Source: Lysobacterales bacterium
Lineage (GTDB): Bacteria > Pseudomonadota > Gammaproteobacteria > Xanthomonadales > Xanthomonadaceae
Assembly (NCBI GenBank): GCA_017302135.1
Contig: JAFLDZ010000003.1
Span: 372,001-436,000, forward strand
Length of the DNA stretch: 64,000 bases
Direction: 5' to 3'
The notes under the pieces were generated by a model. That model saw only the letters and a program-made list of their open reading frames with translations. It was not told the origin of the DNA and made no database searches. Position numbers and translations under genes: made by a program. The first letter of the stretch is position 1; each line of letters starts with the position of its first letter. Below are positions 1 through 10,565 of the stretch, one piece after another.

Positions 1-2920
1 TGGTCGGTGCGATGTCTTCGTTGCCAGATGCATTCATGTCTTCGCCGGAGAGCATCTGGTCGGCGGGGTGCCCGCTGGCCCGGGTGTGCGGATAACGCTC
101 GCGCATCCAGCGGTAAAGCGGCTCGGTCTGCCCGCTGATGTAGATCAGCGAATCGATCGACGGCGCGAGGCGCGAGCCGAAAGCGTGAATGGCCGCGCGG
201 ATGCGGCTGATGAAGCCGCATTGGGTGCAGTCAAGATGCTCGCACCAGTTCGGCATCGGCCCGCCGTCGCTGCGCATTTCCCGACTGTCGGCGAACCCGC
301 ACTCGAACCGCGAAGGGCGTCGACAGGCTGCGCAATAGGCCTCGATCGATAAAGACTCGACGCCGGCGGGGATCAGCGCTTCCTCGTGCGCAGTGCGCAG
401 CGGGTAACGGTCGACCATCTGTGCATGGTAGCGGTCGTAGTCCTCCCGCGATTTCACCGAAGTCGCGGGAAATACGGGCATGCCCACAGCGACCATGCTC
501 ATGAAGGCGTCGATCCGCTTCAAACCCGCATGCAGAGAATAGGTGTCGGTGACGAAATCGAGACCAGCCTCGCTGATCCGGTCCCATAGCGACGCATCGG
601 TATACAGACGCACGACCTGATCGGCGAACGCCTGCGGATCGTCGGCAACGAGTATCTGCTCTCCGTCGCGCACGCGCATGCCTTCGACGGCGATGGATGT
701 CGCGACCGACGGCACGCCGAAGCTCAGACTGGTGCCGAGCTTGCCCTTGATGCCGGCGCCGTAGCGCAACGGGGCGACGCTGATGCGGATGCGGTCGAAC
801 CAGGGCTTGAGATCTTCCACATAGCCGACCACTTCGACGCCGGAGATCGAGGCCAGCGCATGCACCTGGGGCGGCGGCGCGTTGCCGATCAGGTGCACCT
901 TGACCTCGGGCAGCCGTGCGCGCACAGACGGCCATACCTGTTCGCAGAAATACACCACGGCATCGACATTCGGCGTATGCGGGAAGCCGCCGATGAACAG
1001 CATGTCGCTTCGCGCCGCATAGCCTCCATTGCGGCCCGGAATATCGACGAACATCAGCGGCAGCAGATGGATGCTCGCATCCGGCAGCTCTTTGGACAGC
1101 ACTTCCAGCTCGTAATCGCTCATCACGATGCTGTAGTCGCAGCGGTCGATCACGTTCAGCTCGCAGGCTTTCCAGCGCAGTGCGGCCTCCAGTTTCTCCG
1201 CCGACCCTTCGATTTCCGCTTCGCGGATGTCGCGCAGATAGTGCAGATCGGAGGTGTTGAGGATGATCTTGGCGGTGGGCGCATGCCGGCGGATCTGATC
1301 GATGTACAGATCGGCGATCGGTGCACGGCACAGGAAGGCATAGCGGTAGTCTGGGCCGGACGCGGCCAGATGCGCCTCGATCGTGCCGATCTCGTCGCCG
1401 CTGAGGCAAGTTACCCCGATGTCCTGCAACTGGCGCGTGTAATGGCCGAGCATCATCAGATCGCTGGGGATGAATACCACTTCGAAGCCGAGATCGACCA
1501 GGATCTTCATCAGATAGAACGCAGTGATCGACCCGGCATCGCAGTCGGGTCGCGGCGTCGACCAGTCGATGAACAGCAGCTTGCCCCTTCCGGTGGGCAT
1601 GCCGGCAACCGCATTGACGGCGCCGGCATTCTTGTAATTAGCCACAGGCACCGCCCGGCGCACGCCGTTGCGATGCACGATCGGATAGATCACGTTGAGC
1701 TGGAGAATGGTATCGCGGACCAGACGCAGGCCGCCGCGACGGTAGACAGACGCGCCTTTCGCGGCCATCGCCATCCAGCCGCCGGAATGATCGCGAGCGC
1801 GGCGTAGCGTGGTCAGCGCGTTGCGTATGCGGCTCCCTGCCCGGGCCGGCGCTGGCGCTGGCGGGGCGGCGACACTGCGCGCCACGGGCTGCACCGTCGC
1901 TGTCGGCAAGACGGCCTCGGCTGTGTCCTGCTCTCTCGACACGGACTCCGCCTGCACGCTGGCCGAGGCGGAGACGGCGACGGACTCCGGCGTATGCAGA
2001 TTCACGCCCGATGCGCCGTTCCAGCTGAACGCATAGGGCAGTGCCGAATAACGCTCATGATCGTTGGCGAACACAAGCGCGCGGTATGTCTTCAGAAGTT
2101 CGTTGATCTCGCCGACGTTGTCGGCGTTCAATTGCCAGCTGTGTCGCGAAAACACCTTCTCGTCCCTGAGATTATTGCCGCTGAAATGCACGAAACGCAG
2201 CGGCAGGCCGTTGGATGTCCAGATGCCCGAGCTGCGGCGCACGTCGCGTTGCTGCAGATTCCAGTAAGCGACGTTGTAGCCGGGATGCTGCAGGATGCGG
2301 GCGCCGGGGATGTAAGCCGGCAACAGGTCCGCCCACTTCTGGTCGACGAACAGGCCCTGCGGCAAATCGATGACGCAGGCGTATTCCAGCCTTCGAGCCC
2401 ACCAGCGCACGATCTCGATGACCCGAGGCGTGCGCCGCAGCGCGAGGAAACCCAGGTTATAGATGCCGAGCTGCAGCATTTTGATGTCGTCGATCTCGAC
2501 GCCTTCGGCCGGATCGAGGACATGCGGCGTCATCACCGCCTCGGCGCCCTGCGCGAGCAATTCCTCCACTTCCCGCAAAGGGCTGATGATGAGGATGTCC
2601 GGATCCACATACACCACATTCTCTTCGCCGCAGCGCGAAAACAGGTAGTCGAATACGAACGGCTTGATTGACGTATTGAGTTCGGTGATGTTGTAGCGCT
2701 CGATCATGCCCGGCAGCGCCGGGATATCGAGCTGATCGAGCTCGATGATTTCGAATGGCTCGCGCTCGCGTTCGATCATGCCATCCCGCCGATCGCACAA
2801 GGCGACGTAGAAATTGGCATCGGGGTAATGCTCGCGCACGGAATCGAAAAGCGTATGGGCGTACGCGAAGAAATTCTTCGAGCAGATGGTGAAAAAACTC
2901 AGCTTTTTCTTTTGGTTCAT
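1..2920 (-). CDS. Multidomain glycosyltransferase with C-terminal methyltransferase start (partial, runs off left edge)
   Basis: At least 973 codons read leftward from an ATG at 2920 (MNQKKKLSFFTICSKNFF) with no stop before the window edge, so the C-terminus is missing. Residues about 1-330 look like a nucleotide-diphospho-sugar transferase of the GT8 type, with a DxD-like metal motif (VDPD) near residue 106. Residues about 430-800 form a GT4 (GT-B) domain with the signature GAGIKGKLGTSLSFGVPSVAT and an AVEGM segment. From about residue 865 a zinc-knuckle-like CxxC...CxxC stretch (YCAACRRP, then CTQCGF) resembles the start of a SAM methyltransferase domain that often follows GT domains in polysaccharide loci. 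As last gene of the metB-wzm-wzt unit it probably extends or decorates O-antigen in the cytoplasm. Domain order is read directly; sugar specificity is unknown. Confidence 0.85.
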   Translation of the reverse strand, partial: MNQKKKLSFFTICSKNFFAYAHTLFDSVREHYPDANFYVALCDRRDGMIEREREPFEIIELDQLDIPALPGMIERYNITELNTSIKPFVFDYLFSRCGEENVVYVDPDILIISPLREVEELLAQGAEAVMTPHVLDPAEGVEIDDIKMLQLGIYNLGFLALRRTPRVIEIVRWWARRLEYACVIDLPQGLFVDQKWADLLPAYIPGARILQHPGYNVAYWNLQQRDVRRSSGIWTSNGLPLRFVHFSGNNLRDEKVFSRHSWQLNADNVGEINELLKTYRALVFANDHERYSALPYAFSWNGASGVNLHTPESVAVSASASVQAESVSREQDTAEAVLPTATVQPVARSVAAPPAPAPARAGSRIRNALTTLRRARDHSGGWMAMAAKGASVYRRGGLRLVRDTILQLNVIYPIVHRNGVRRAVPVANYKNAGAVNAVAGMPTGRGKLLFIDWSTPRPDCDAGSITAFYLMKILVDLGFEVVFIPSDLMMLGHYTRQLQDIGVTCLSGDEIGTIEAHLAASGPDYRYAFLCRAPIADLYIDQIRRHAPTAKIILNTSDLHYLRDIREAEIEGSAEKLEAALRWKACELNVIDRCDYSIVMSDYELEVLSKELPDASIHLLPLMFVDIPGRNGGYAARSDMLFIGGFPHTPNVDAVVYFCEQVWPSVRARLPEVKVHLIGNAPPPQVHALASISGVEVVGYVEDLKPWFDRIRISVAPLRYGAGIKGKLGTSLSFGVPSVATSIAVEGMRVRDGEQILVADDPQAFADQVVRLYTDASLWDRISEAGLDFVTDTYSLHAGLKRIDAFMSMVAVGMPVFPATSVKSREDYDRYHAQMVDRYPLRTAHEEALIPAGVESLSIEAYCAACRRPSRFECGFADSREMRSDGGPMPNWCEHLDCTQCGFISRIRAAIHAFGSRLAPSIDSLIYISGQTEPLYRWMRERYPHTRASGHPADQMLSGEDMNASGNEDIAPT

Positions 2921-3065
2921 GCGGCCTTCGGCTTGCATCCGATCCGGTCCTTACAGTTATCTTCGTCAATCGGTCGTCTTGGCGTTCAATCCACTGGGTC
3001 GCGTATCGCGGCGCCGTCACTGGAACGGAATTGCGAGACTGCGCGAAGCGCTCCCCTACGCGACT

Positions 3066-6000
3066 TCATCGGCATGGCTCCGCCAAGCCGAAATGGCTTC
3101 GCAGACGGGCGGCGTAGTCTTCCGCGAGAGCGACGGTGGCGTCGCCGACGCGGTATAGCCGCCGAGCCAGCGCTTGCACCGCCGCCACCTCCCGGTAATG
3201 ACGCTCCAAATCGGTCGTGCCGGTGACGCTTTTCGCGTGGTAGCGGTGTCGATTCAGCACATCCGGGACGTAGTGGATGTATCCGAGCTTCAAAAGGCGC
3301 AGGTAAACCACCCAATCGCCGGCGACCCTGTAACCCGCCAACTCGTCGATATTGTATTCGAGCACGTGCTGCAGGGCATCGCGGCGGAACAGCGCTGCGC
3401 TCACGTTCGGGACGGTGTTCTTGACCGCCAGCGCGCGCTCCACTTCCTCGGCGCCGCTGACGGTGTATGGCGAACGCCACCGGTCCACGGAAATATCGTC
3501 GGTATAACCGAGGTAGTCCGGCGCGAGTATCGCTCCGGTAGCATCAATCCGGCAGGACTGCGCATAGGCCATCACGATCCGCGTGTCCGCGCTCATGGCG
3601 CGCATCAGTGTCTCGATCAACGCAGGATCCGCGGCATCGTCGGCCTCGGCGATCCATACGAATTCGCTTTCGGTTCGCCTGACGCCCGCCAACCACTGGT
3701 GGAAAACGGATCCGGAGTTGGCATCGGCCCGGACGACCAGAGGCTCCGGATGGCTGTACAGGCGCAGCATGCGCAGGATATCGAGACTGTTGTCGGAGGA
3801 CGCGTCGTCCAGCACGACCACTTCCGCGAGCGGAAAGCTCTGCGCGGATATGCTGTCGATGCGTTCGGGCAGATAACGCGCGTAGTTGTAGTTGGGCACG
3901 ACGGCCGAAACCCGCGGCGTGTCGTCTCCGCACATCGCCAGCAGACCGATGGCGTACTTGCGGAAGGAGAAATCGCGATCGACGATATCCCTGCCGACAG
4001 CGCCCAACCGCATACGCAGCATCGGATTGTTGATCACATGCAACAACGCTGCGGCATAGGCATCCACATCGAATGCGCGCACGGCGTAGCCGGCCCTGCC
4101 ATCGATCAGGTCTGCGGCGCCCCCGGTCCCCGAAAACGCTATGACGGGCGTGCCAACGGCCAGGCTTTCAAGCGCCACGGTCGGCAACGGATCCTCCCGC
4201 GAACACAGTGCGTAGACGTCGGCGCCCGCGAAATAATCGTCGGTGTCGAAATCCGGGCCGACGAACCGGAAGCGATCAACGATTCCAGCGTTCTCAAGAA
4301 CCGCATCCACTCCAGCACACATCCCGGAATCGCGCTGTCCGACCCAGATGAAGTAAAGATCGTCGCGGTGCGCGCAAGCGCGTATCGCCGCTTGGGCAAG
4401 AAGATCGACGCCCTTGCGCATGTCCGCAAAACCAACCGCGAGCACGATCGCGACATGATGCGGCAGCCCCATACGATCGCGCAGACGGACTCGGGCATCG
4501 GTTCCGTCAATAGCGCCACGATAACGATTCCGGGTATAGAGGCCCTGCGGTTGCAGCACCAGCTTTGATTCCACGTGCGCAGCCTGCCCCAAGATCGAGA
4601 GCACGCCCTCGCGCACCGGATGCGACGACACCACGACGTGATCGCTGGCATCGGCCAGTCTGGTCAGCGCATCCTGCAGGCCGTACTTGGCGATCAGCCC
4701 CGGCAGTTCATGGATGAGCGCGACGACCCGCATGCCCGCGTCGCGAAACGACCCGATGGCCCTTCCGCAGACCGTGGTGTTGGCGATCACGGCCTCGAAC
4801 CCGCGCGCGCGCAGATCCGCCGCCAATGCCGTCTGTTCTGTCGCATCCATCGTGTACAGCCGGTGCAACGGCGCGAGCGCCTCGAATCGGGGTTCCAGCC
4901 AACCGTTTCCGAGCAACAACGTCTCGACATCCACGCCCATCCGCTTGAATTCGGCCAGCAGACTCAATGCGAGATATTGCGCCCCATGGGCGTGGGCATC
5001 GTGGACCATCAGCGCCAATCGCGGATGCCGTCGTTGCGTAATCAGAGCACTGCGCGTGGCGTGGAGCGACGCATAGCCGTGATGAAGATCGGGTTCGAGA
5101 ACGGCACCGTCCATCCAACCGTTCCACGCGTGCACGAAAACGATGCTTTCGCCCGCGACAGGATGCGATTCGGCATGGGCGACCGCAGCGCCGAGCCATT
5201 GGCGGTAAGCCTCCGGAGAGGCGCCCTTTGAAACGCAACCGGAGCCCGGTCGGCGCGGTTCGTCGTCCCATCGGGGCAATACGCCGCGCAATTCCGGATA
5301 GTCCTGCGGCGCACGCGCTGCCTGCCGCATCGCATGCACGGCGTAATCGAACGCTTTTCCGTGGAAATCCGGATCGATCAGGTCCGCGTCGATGTCGAGA
5401 AATGGCAGGGAATCGAGGCACGCATCGGGGCGAGGCAGCGCGAGCGCCGCATCGAATCCTTGCGGGCGTGGATCGCTGGAGGTATTCATCGCAATCACGA
5501 AAGGTGCGGAGATTCCAGCTTCCCCGCACGTATCGCGCCAGTGCGCGATGACATCGACCGGATCGCCCATGCATTCCGGATGTTCGACCACGATCAAGGG
5601 GCGATCGCCGATCCGCACGTAGCGCGGATCGCGAAGATACCCGATCGCGCCCCTGCAGAAATCGCGTGCGGCGGAACCGCGCGAAGCCATATCCGGAACG
5701 CACGATGTCGATCCCTCAGCCGCGCTCTCGACCCAGGACAGGCAGTACGGAAAATCCAGCCCGGAATCGGCAAGATACCGCCCGAGAAATTCCGAGTCGG
5801 ACACGCTGCCGGATGATGCGCGATGGCGGAAACAGAATGCAGACAGCCCATGCAGGCGCGCCAGCATCACCTGTCTGGCGAGCACCTCCGGGCAAAGTGC
5901 GTCATAAGCGCCGAGTTCGCCCGGCAGTCGCGGCTGTTCGTGACCGAGGAAACGCGGCGCCGACGACAGCACGCGTCCCCAGTCGCTGCGGATCGGCAGC

Positions 6001-6206
6001 GGCCCGGCTTTGCTTCCGCCACGACGCGCGAGGCCGGTTTCGTAAAAAGCGATGGCGCGGACGCGAGGATGCGCAGGCGCAAGCGCCGCCGGCAGCGCCA
6101 CGTGATCGTCCGCTTCCGGCGTCGCGGCAAGAGACAGCATCCTGTCGACGTGACGTGATGCCGTGTCGCGCACTCGTTCACTCATGTGCAGGCCCGGTCC
6201 GCTCAT
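3066..6206 (-). CDS. Three-domain glycosyltransferase: WbsX-like, GT4, GT2
   Basis: 1046 residues. The ATG at 6206 overlaps the stop of the upstream methyltransferase gene by 4 bases (ATGA). Residues about 40-370 resemble the WbsX/GH99-like domain of O-antigen loci ([12 protein letters not shown], then AFCFRHR and DFPYCLSW). Residues about 390-745 are a GT4 GT-B domain with [11 protein letters not shown] and the donor-site segment [20 protein letters not shown]. Residues about 757-1046 are a GT2 GT-A domain starting [14 protein letters not shown] with DDASSDNS and the EADDAAD metal-binding region. Three catalytic modules in one chain suggest sequential additions in O-polysaccharide assembly; this is inference. 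An in-frame second ATG (MSERVRD, 6185) is a possible alternative start. The protein is soluble with no membrane segment seen. Confidence 0.88.
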   Translation of the reverse strand: MSGPGLHMSERVRDTASRHVDRMLSLAATPEADDHVALPAALAPAHPRVRAIAFYETGLARRGGSKAGPLPIRSDWGRVLSSAPRFLGHEQPRLPGELGAYDALCPEVLARQVMLARLHGLSAFCFRHRASSGSVSDSEFLGRYLADSGLDFPYCLSWVESAAEGSTSCVPDMASRGSAARDFCRGAIGYLRDPRYVRIGDRPLIVVEHPECMGDPVDVIAHWRDTCGEAGISAPFVIAMNTSSDPRPQGFDAALALPRPDACLDSLPFLDIDADLIDPDFHGKAFDYAVHAMRQAARAPQDYPELRGVLPRWDDEPRRPGSGCVSKGASPEAYRQWLGAAVAHAESHPVAGESIVFVHAWNGWMDGAVLEPDLHHGYASLHATRSALITQRRHPRLALMVHDAHAHGAQYLALSLLAEFKRMGVDVETLLLGNGWLEPRFEALAPLHRLYTMDATEQTALAADLRARGFEAVIANTTVCGRAIGSFRDAGMRVVALIHELPGLIAKYGLQDALTRLADASDHVVVSSHPVREGVLSILGQAAHVESKLVLQPQGLYTRNRYRGAIDGTDARVRLRDRMGLPHHVAIVLAVGFADMRKGVDLLAQAAIRACAHRDDLYFIWVGQRDSGMCAGVDAVLENAGIVDRFRFVGPDFDTDDYFAGADVYALCSREDPLPTVALESLAVGTPVIAFSGTGGAADLIDGRAGYAVRAFDVDAYAAALLHVINNPMLRMRLGAVGRDIVDRDFSFRKYAIGLLAMCGDDTPRVSAVVPNYNYARYLPERIDSISAQSFPLAEVVVLDDASSDNSLDILRMLRLYSHPEPLVVRADANSGSVFHQWLAGVRRTESEFVWIAEADDAADPALIETLMRAMSADTRIVMAYAQSCRIDATGAILAPDYLGYTDDISVDRWRSPYTVSGAEEVERALAVKNTVPNVSAALFRRDALQHVLEYNIDELAGYRVAGDWVVYLRLLKLGYIHYVPDVLNRHRYHAKSVTGTTDLERHYREVAAVQALARRLYRVGDATVALAEDYAARLRSHFGLAEPCR

Positions 6207-7555
6207 CGCACGGAACGACGCGATCCGCGCAGAAGCTTTGCCAATCGCCGGGCCGGTGCCGTCATCCTCCAACTGGTCGAGGCTTCGATCTCGGCGAATC
6301 TGGCGCTGTTCTCGGCGAGCGCGACGGCTTGGATTCCGAGCGTAGCGTCTTTCTCGGCGAGCGCAGCGGCCTGCATTCGGATCGCGGCGTCTTTCTCGGC
6401 GAGCGCGGCGGCCTGCGCTTCGAGCGCGACGCTGAGCTCGGCAAGCAGGGAAGTCTGTTGCTCGTGCGTGGTCGCCTGGATCCGCAACAGATGATCGCGC
6501 TCCGCAAGGTCGGCCTCCAGACGCTGCGCCCGCTCCCCGGCAACCGCCCTGATATTCGCATTCTCGGCCACTGCGGCATCGAGTCGTGCCGCCCAGTCTG
6601 CGGCGACAGCCTGCTGGAGGGCATGCACGTGATGCGACAGCTCGGCGGCGGTTTCGTTGCGCGCGTCGATCACCCGCTGCGACCAGCAGGCAGCGGTCTC
6701 GTCGCGCGCGGATTGAACCTCGTGCTCCCATTGCGCCGCGATTTCGCGACGCGCTTCTTGCAATCGATGCGCCAGCGCAACGTCGAGTTCGCCACGCGAT
6801 ATCGCCAGCTCCGCTTCCAGCTCGGAGACACGGGTACGCAAGGCCGCATCGGTACCGGCATAGAGCCGGCTTCCGAGCGCGTCGAAGAGACGCAATGCCG
6901 CCACTTCGCCCTCGCTGTCGACCAATGCGGCCAGATCCCGCAGCGCCTGCGGCTGTTCGGCGCCGACCAGCAATACGCCAAGGCCGTGAGTATGCTGGAA
7001 CTCGAAAGCCGGGTAGCGTTCGATCAACTCCGACCACAGCTTCCACACGCCGAAGTTGCGTTCGCGAACCATGGTGTCGTGGAACAGGACCACGCCCCGC
7101 GGCGACATTTTCGGCAGCCATGCCTCGAAATCGTGTTTGACCGCTTCATACGTATGCAGGCCATCGATATGCAAAACATCGATGCTGCCATCGGCGAAAT
7201 AGCCGCACGCCTCATCGAAGGTCATGCGCATCAGAGCCGAAAAGCCACCGTAATGCTCTTGATTGTATTGCCATAGATTGTTGAATACATCGTCGCCATA
7301 CAAGCCGGAGTGCTCATCGCCAGACCACGTATCGACGGCGAAGCATCGAGTATCGATCGCACAATGCTGTACCGCCTGGCAAAACCCGAGATACGAGGTG
7401 CCGTGATGGCTGCCGAGTTCGACAAGCATCCGCGGCTTCGCTTCTTCGATCAGCCAGAATGCAAACGGGAGGTGTCCAATCCATGCACTCGGCGGTATGT
7501 TCGCCGGAATCAGCGACATGGCGGCGTTTATTTTCATGCGTGTACCGGGACTCAT
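6203..7555 (-). CDS. SAM-dependent methyltransferase with long coiled-coil tail
   Basis: 450 residues. The N-terminal half is a class I methyltransferase of the Methyltransf_24 type: [20 protein letters not shown] is the SAM-binding glycine loop, followed by FAVDTWSGD and [19 protein letters not shown], with VLFHDTMV further on. From about residue 190 to 420 the chain is a continuous Ala/Glu/Gln-rich coiled coil with repeats of LAEKDA and [11 protein letters not shown]. Coiled coils of this sort in O-antigen methyltransferases (the WbdD type) can act as molecular rulers for chain length; whether this one does is inference. The start at 7555 overlaps the upstream methyltransferase stop (ATGA). 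A further ATG at 7537 (MKINAAMS) is possible. The 3-prime end is coupled in the same way to the next glycosyltransferase gene. Confidence 0.85.
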   Translation of the reverse strand: MSPGTRMKINAAMSLIPANIPPSAWIGHLPFAFWLIEEAKPRMLVELGSHHGTSYLGFCQAVQHCAIDTRCFAVDTWSGDEHSGLYGDDVFNNLWQYNQEHYGGFSALMRMTFDEACGYFADGSIDVLHIDGLHTYEAVKHDFEAWLPKMSPRGVVLFHDTMVRERNFGVWKLWSELIERYPAFEFQHTHGLGVLLVGAEQPQALRDLAALVDSEGEVAALRLFDALGSRLYAGTDAALRTRVSELEAELAISRGELDVALAHRLQEARREIAAQWEHEVQSARDETAACWSQRVIDARNETAAELSHHVHALQQAVAADWAARLDAAVAENANIRAVAGERAQRLEADLAERDHLLRIQATTHEQQTSLLAELSVALEAQAAALAEKDAAIRMQAAALAEKDATLGIQAVALAENSARFAEIEASTSWRMTAPARRLAKLLRGSRRSVR

Positions 7556-8193
7556 TCTGCGCGTTCCTTGCCTGCGAACGTGCTGCGCATCAACGACGAA
7601 ACAAGCCGTTGCCGGAGGCTGAGGCCGTGGCCCCGGAATACGCCCACGGTATCTCCCCACGGGCCGCTCCATTGGTCCGGGTGAGGTTCCCAGTCCGTGG
7701 ATACATCCAAGAGTTCGCAGCGGCCGAATTTTGCCAGCGCACGATATCCGTCGGGATAGAATCGCCAGCAGTCTTGCGGATAGCGATGTTCAGGCCCGCG
7801 CGATGGAGCGATCAGGAAGATCAGTCCGCCTGGCTTGAGCACACGAAGCATTTCCAGCCAAGTCAACCAGAAGAACTCGACATGCTCGAACGCCTGGCCC
7901 GACAGCACCACGTCGGCGCTTGCGGTTGCCACCGGGAAGCGATATGGCGAGCTCAATACGATGTCGACACCAGGCCCAGCTTCGAGATCGATACCCGTAT
8001 AACGCCAGTTTGGGCTATCGAACAACGTTCGATAAGACCCATTGACATCATAGGAGCCTATATCCATCGCATGGAGGGAGCGCTCGCGGTCGAGTCTTTC
8101 GTTGACCAATCGCTGCATGTGTTCATAGGAACTGACGTGCATATTGGTTAACTCCGGATCGCTGTCTGAATGATCGAAGATGGGCTCTGGCAC
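7552..8193 (-). CDS. Class I SAM-dependent methyltransferase (Methyltransf_11 type)
   Basis: 213 residues from a GTG at 8193; an ATG at 8142 (MHVSSYEH) is an alternative start. Motif I is [14 protein letters not shown], the acidic end of strand 2 is [11 protein letters not shown], and motif II/post-II is [15 protein letters not shown] followed by [17 protein letters not shown], all typical of small-molecule or sugar methyltransferases. It lies between the ABC-exporter ATPase and a second methyltransferase in the O-antigen unit, so a sugar or lipid-linked glycan substrate is likely but not shown. It is separated from wzt by 67 bp and overlaps the downstream methyltransferase by 4 bp. Confidence 0.85.
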   Translation of the reverse strand: MPEPIFDHSDSDPELTNMHVSSYEHMQRLVNERLDRERSLHAMDIGSYDVNGSYRTLFDSPNWRYTGIDLEAGPGVDIVLSSPYRFPVATASADVVLSGQAFEHVEFFWLTWLEMLRVLKPGGLIFLIAPSRGPEHRYPQDCWRFYPDGYRALAKFGRCELLDVSTDWEPHPDQWSGPWGDTVGVFRGHGLSLRQRLVSSLMRSTFAGKERAE

Positions 8194-8260
8194 TGCCTGC
8201 AGTGAGTCGACGATTTACGCCGCACGGCACTGCATCGAACTTCGCGAGCATCGATCTTCA

Positions 8261-9724
8261 TCAGGACACACCTTGCGCGGCAGTTGGATCGACTTCAGTC
8301 CGACCTGCATCAATCGACCGCAAGGTGATGGCGCGATAGGGAATGCCAACCAGACCGGTCGATCGGGTATCGCACACGGACTCAAGCACCAGCCCGTCAT
8401 AAATCCATGCGGCCTGGACGTGATCCACGACATCGCCATCCGCGATCGCGATATCGACCGTATAGCGTCCGGGCGGCAGATAGGGCATGCGAAACTCGAA
8501 CATGGCTTCTACGCTTTTCGATGCGGCGATCGGCGGCGCAGCCGGACCCGAATCGATATAAGTGTTGGTTCCGAACAATTGCTGGCCGAGGCGATCCTTG
8601 AGCAGAAATCCGATGATGGGTCGCGGGATATCCCGATGCGCCTGGGCAAGTACCACCAGACGAACGATATCGCCGCCGTCCACATGGGAGATGACGTTCC
8701 CCTCGGCACTCTCGAGCCGGGCCGAGACGATACTGGCACCGCCATCGCCAAAGCCCACGCTCCGCGGATCGAAGCGGAATACCCGCACATGACTATGGTC
8801 GAGAGTCGGATCGAAATAGTCCGCGTCGCATCGCCCATCGTCAACGGGCATCTGCATCGCGATATCGGCTGGGTCGTTTTCAGTCGTGCCCGTAGAATCC
8901 GCGCTCACCTGTGCTGCTGGCGACTTGGGGCGGTGCCCATACGTGCTGGCCAGATACGCTTCGCATACCGGCTTTGCCGGGCCGTCCATCGCCTTGCCGC
9001 CATCGTCTATCCAGAACACGCGATCACAAAGATTCATTACCGCGCCAGCGTCGTGACTCACGAACAGCACCGTCCCATGCGCCTGGAACTCGCGCAGAAA
9101 ACGCATGCACTTCTGGGCGAAGAAGACATCGCCGACCGACAATGCTTCATCGATGACAAGAATATCCGCATCGGCATGCGCTATCACCGCGAATGCGAGC
9201 CGCACGTACATTCCGCTTGAATACGTCTTGACCGGCTGTTCGATGAAATCGCCGATGTCCGCGAATGCGACGATATCGGCGTATTTCGCGGCGATTTCCT
9301 CTGCGCCCATGCCCAGGATCGCGCCGTTCATGAAGACGTTCTCGCGGCCGGTGAATTCCGGATTGAAGCCGCTGCCCAACTCAAGCAGCGCCCCGATCCG
9401 GCCCGAAACGGCGACGCGACCGAGGGTCGGCGACAGGGTGCCGCAAATGATCTGCAGCAGGGTCGATTTGCCCGAACCGTTGCGGCCGATGATACCGACG
9501 GTTTCGCCGCGCGCCACGGTGAACGAAATATCGCGCAGCGCCCAGAACTCGCGGAAATAATTCGCGCTCCGCAGACCGATCCATCGACCCAAGCGAGGCA
9601 GAAGCGCTTGCTTCAACCGATCCTGCGGCCGCTCGTAGATCTGATAGCACTTGCCCACACCTTCAACGACGATCGCAAGATCAACCTCGTCGGGCACGGC
9701 ATGCGCATGCTGCTCAAAGGACAT
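8261..9724 (-). CDS. wzt: ABC transporter ATP-binding protein with glycan-binding C-terminal domain (Wzt)
   Basis: 487 residues from the ATG at 9724 (MSFEQHAHAV), preceded by GAGG; it overlaps the permease gene by 11 bp. Residues about 50-260 are the nucleotide-binding domain: Walker A GRNGSGKST, signature YSSGMYVRLAF, Walker B DILVIDEALSVGD and a switch His in FVSHDA. Residues about 320-480 are an extra beta-rich domain like Wzt-C, which in this family recognises the non-reducing end of finished O-polysaccharide before export. It should pair with Wzm in the inner membrane to move lipid-linked O-antigen to the periplasm. The methyltransferases next to it fit a system in which terminal modification marks chains for export; that link is inference. 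Confidence 0.93.
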   Translation of the reverse strand: MSFEQHAHAVPDEVDLAIVVEGVGKCYQIYERPQDRLKQALLPRLGRWIGLRSANYFREFWALRDISFTVARGETVGIIGRNGSGKSTLLQIICGTLSPTLGRVAVSGRIGALLELGSGFNPEFTGRENVFMNGAILGMGAEEIAAKYADIVAFADIGDFIEQPVKTYSSGMYVRLAFAVIAHADADILVIDEALSVGDVFFAQKCMRFLREFQAHGTVLFVSHDAGAVMNLCDRVFWIDDGGKAMDGPAKPVCEAYLASTYGHRPKSPAAQVSADSTGTTENDPADIAMQMPVDDGRCDADYFDPTLDHSHVRVFRFDPRSVGFGDGGASIVSARLESAEGNVISHVDGGDIVRLVVLAQAHRDIPRPIIGFLLKDRLGQQLFGTNTYIDSGPAAPPIAASKSVEAMFEFRMPYLPPGRYTVDIAIADGDVVDHVQAAWIYDGLVLESVCDTRSTGLVGIPYRAITLRSIDAGRTEVDPTAAQGVS

Positions 9725-10565
9725 CGGCGAATCCTCGGCGGGATTTCTGGAACCACCAATAGCCGAACGCCATGAACACGATCGATATGACGTAATAGCG
9801 CAGTAAAGGCATCGCATCCGGAGCGGCATTCGCAAACAGCGCCGCGCGGCTCTGCTCGATGACCAGCGTCAACGGATTGGCGTATACCCAAGGACGAAAG
9901 CTCTCCGGCAACGCAGCGATCGGATAGAAAACCGGAGCGAGAAACATCAGCACCGTCGAGAGCACGCTCGTGATCTGACCGATATCGCGAATGAAAACAC
10001 CCAGCGATGACAGTAGCCACGTCATGCCGAGCGCGAAGAAACCGAGCGGCAGCAGGATCAACGGCAACCACAGCGCGGTCGCAGGCACGGAACCCTCGAG
10101 CAGCCACTTTGCCGCAAGCAGTATCGCGATACTGATGGACGAATGAAATGCCGCGGATCCGACCAGACCCCAGCCGAGCGTTTCGAGGGGGAATACCACT
10201 TTTTTCACATAATTGGCATTCGCGACGATCAATCCCGGCGCCCTGATGAGCACCTCTGCGATCAATCCGTGGGCAATGACACCGATGAACAGAAGCAGGG
10301 CGAATCTCGACTTGCTTTGGCCTTCGAGCAGGCCCGGCCACTTCGCCTCGAACACCACCGAGAACACGAAGGTGTAGACCGCCAGCATCAGGATCGGGTA
10401 CAGGAACGACCAGGCGACGCCCATGATCGAGCCACGGTAACGACCGAGTACTTCACGCTTGATCAATTGACCGATCAGGCGGCGCCCTCTCCAAAAGCCC
10501 TCCAACAAACTGCGAGGACCCGCTGGGAAGGGACGATGCGCATCGGTCAGAGCGCCGTGATTCAT
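9714..10565 (-). CDS. wzm: O-antigen ABC transporter permease (Wzm)
   Basis: 283 residues. An ABC-2 type permease with six predicted membrane spans, e.g. IMGVAWSFLYPILMLAVYTF near residue 50, LLLFIGVIAHGLIAEVL and the last span ISIVFMAFGYWW. The N-terminal LIKREVLGRYRGSIMG is the cytoplasmic gate helix typical of Wzm and related polysaccharide exporters. The ATG at 10565 overlaps the metB stop (ATGA), and the 3-prime end overlaps wzt by 11 bp, so metB, wzm and wzt are translationally linked. This metB-wzm-wzt order is the one known from the variable LPS locus of Xanthomonas, which lies between metB and etfA. Confidence 0.93.
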   Translation of the reverse strand: MNHGALTDAHRPFPAGPRSLLEGFWRGRRLIGQLIKREVLGRYRGSIMGVAWSFLYPILMLAVYTFVFSVVFEAKWPGLLEGQSKSRFALLLFIGVIAHGLIAEVLIRAPGLIVANANYVKKVVFPLETLGWGLVGSAAFHSSISIAILLAAKWLLEGSVPATALWLPLILLPLGFFALGMTWLLSSLGVFIRDIGQITSVLSTVLMFLAPVFYPIAALPESFRPWVYANPLTLVIEQSRAALFANAAPDAMPLLRYYVISIVFMAFGYWWFQKSRRGFADVL

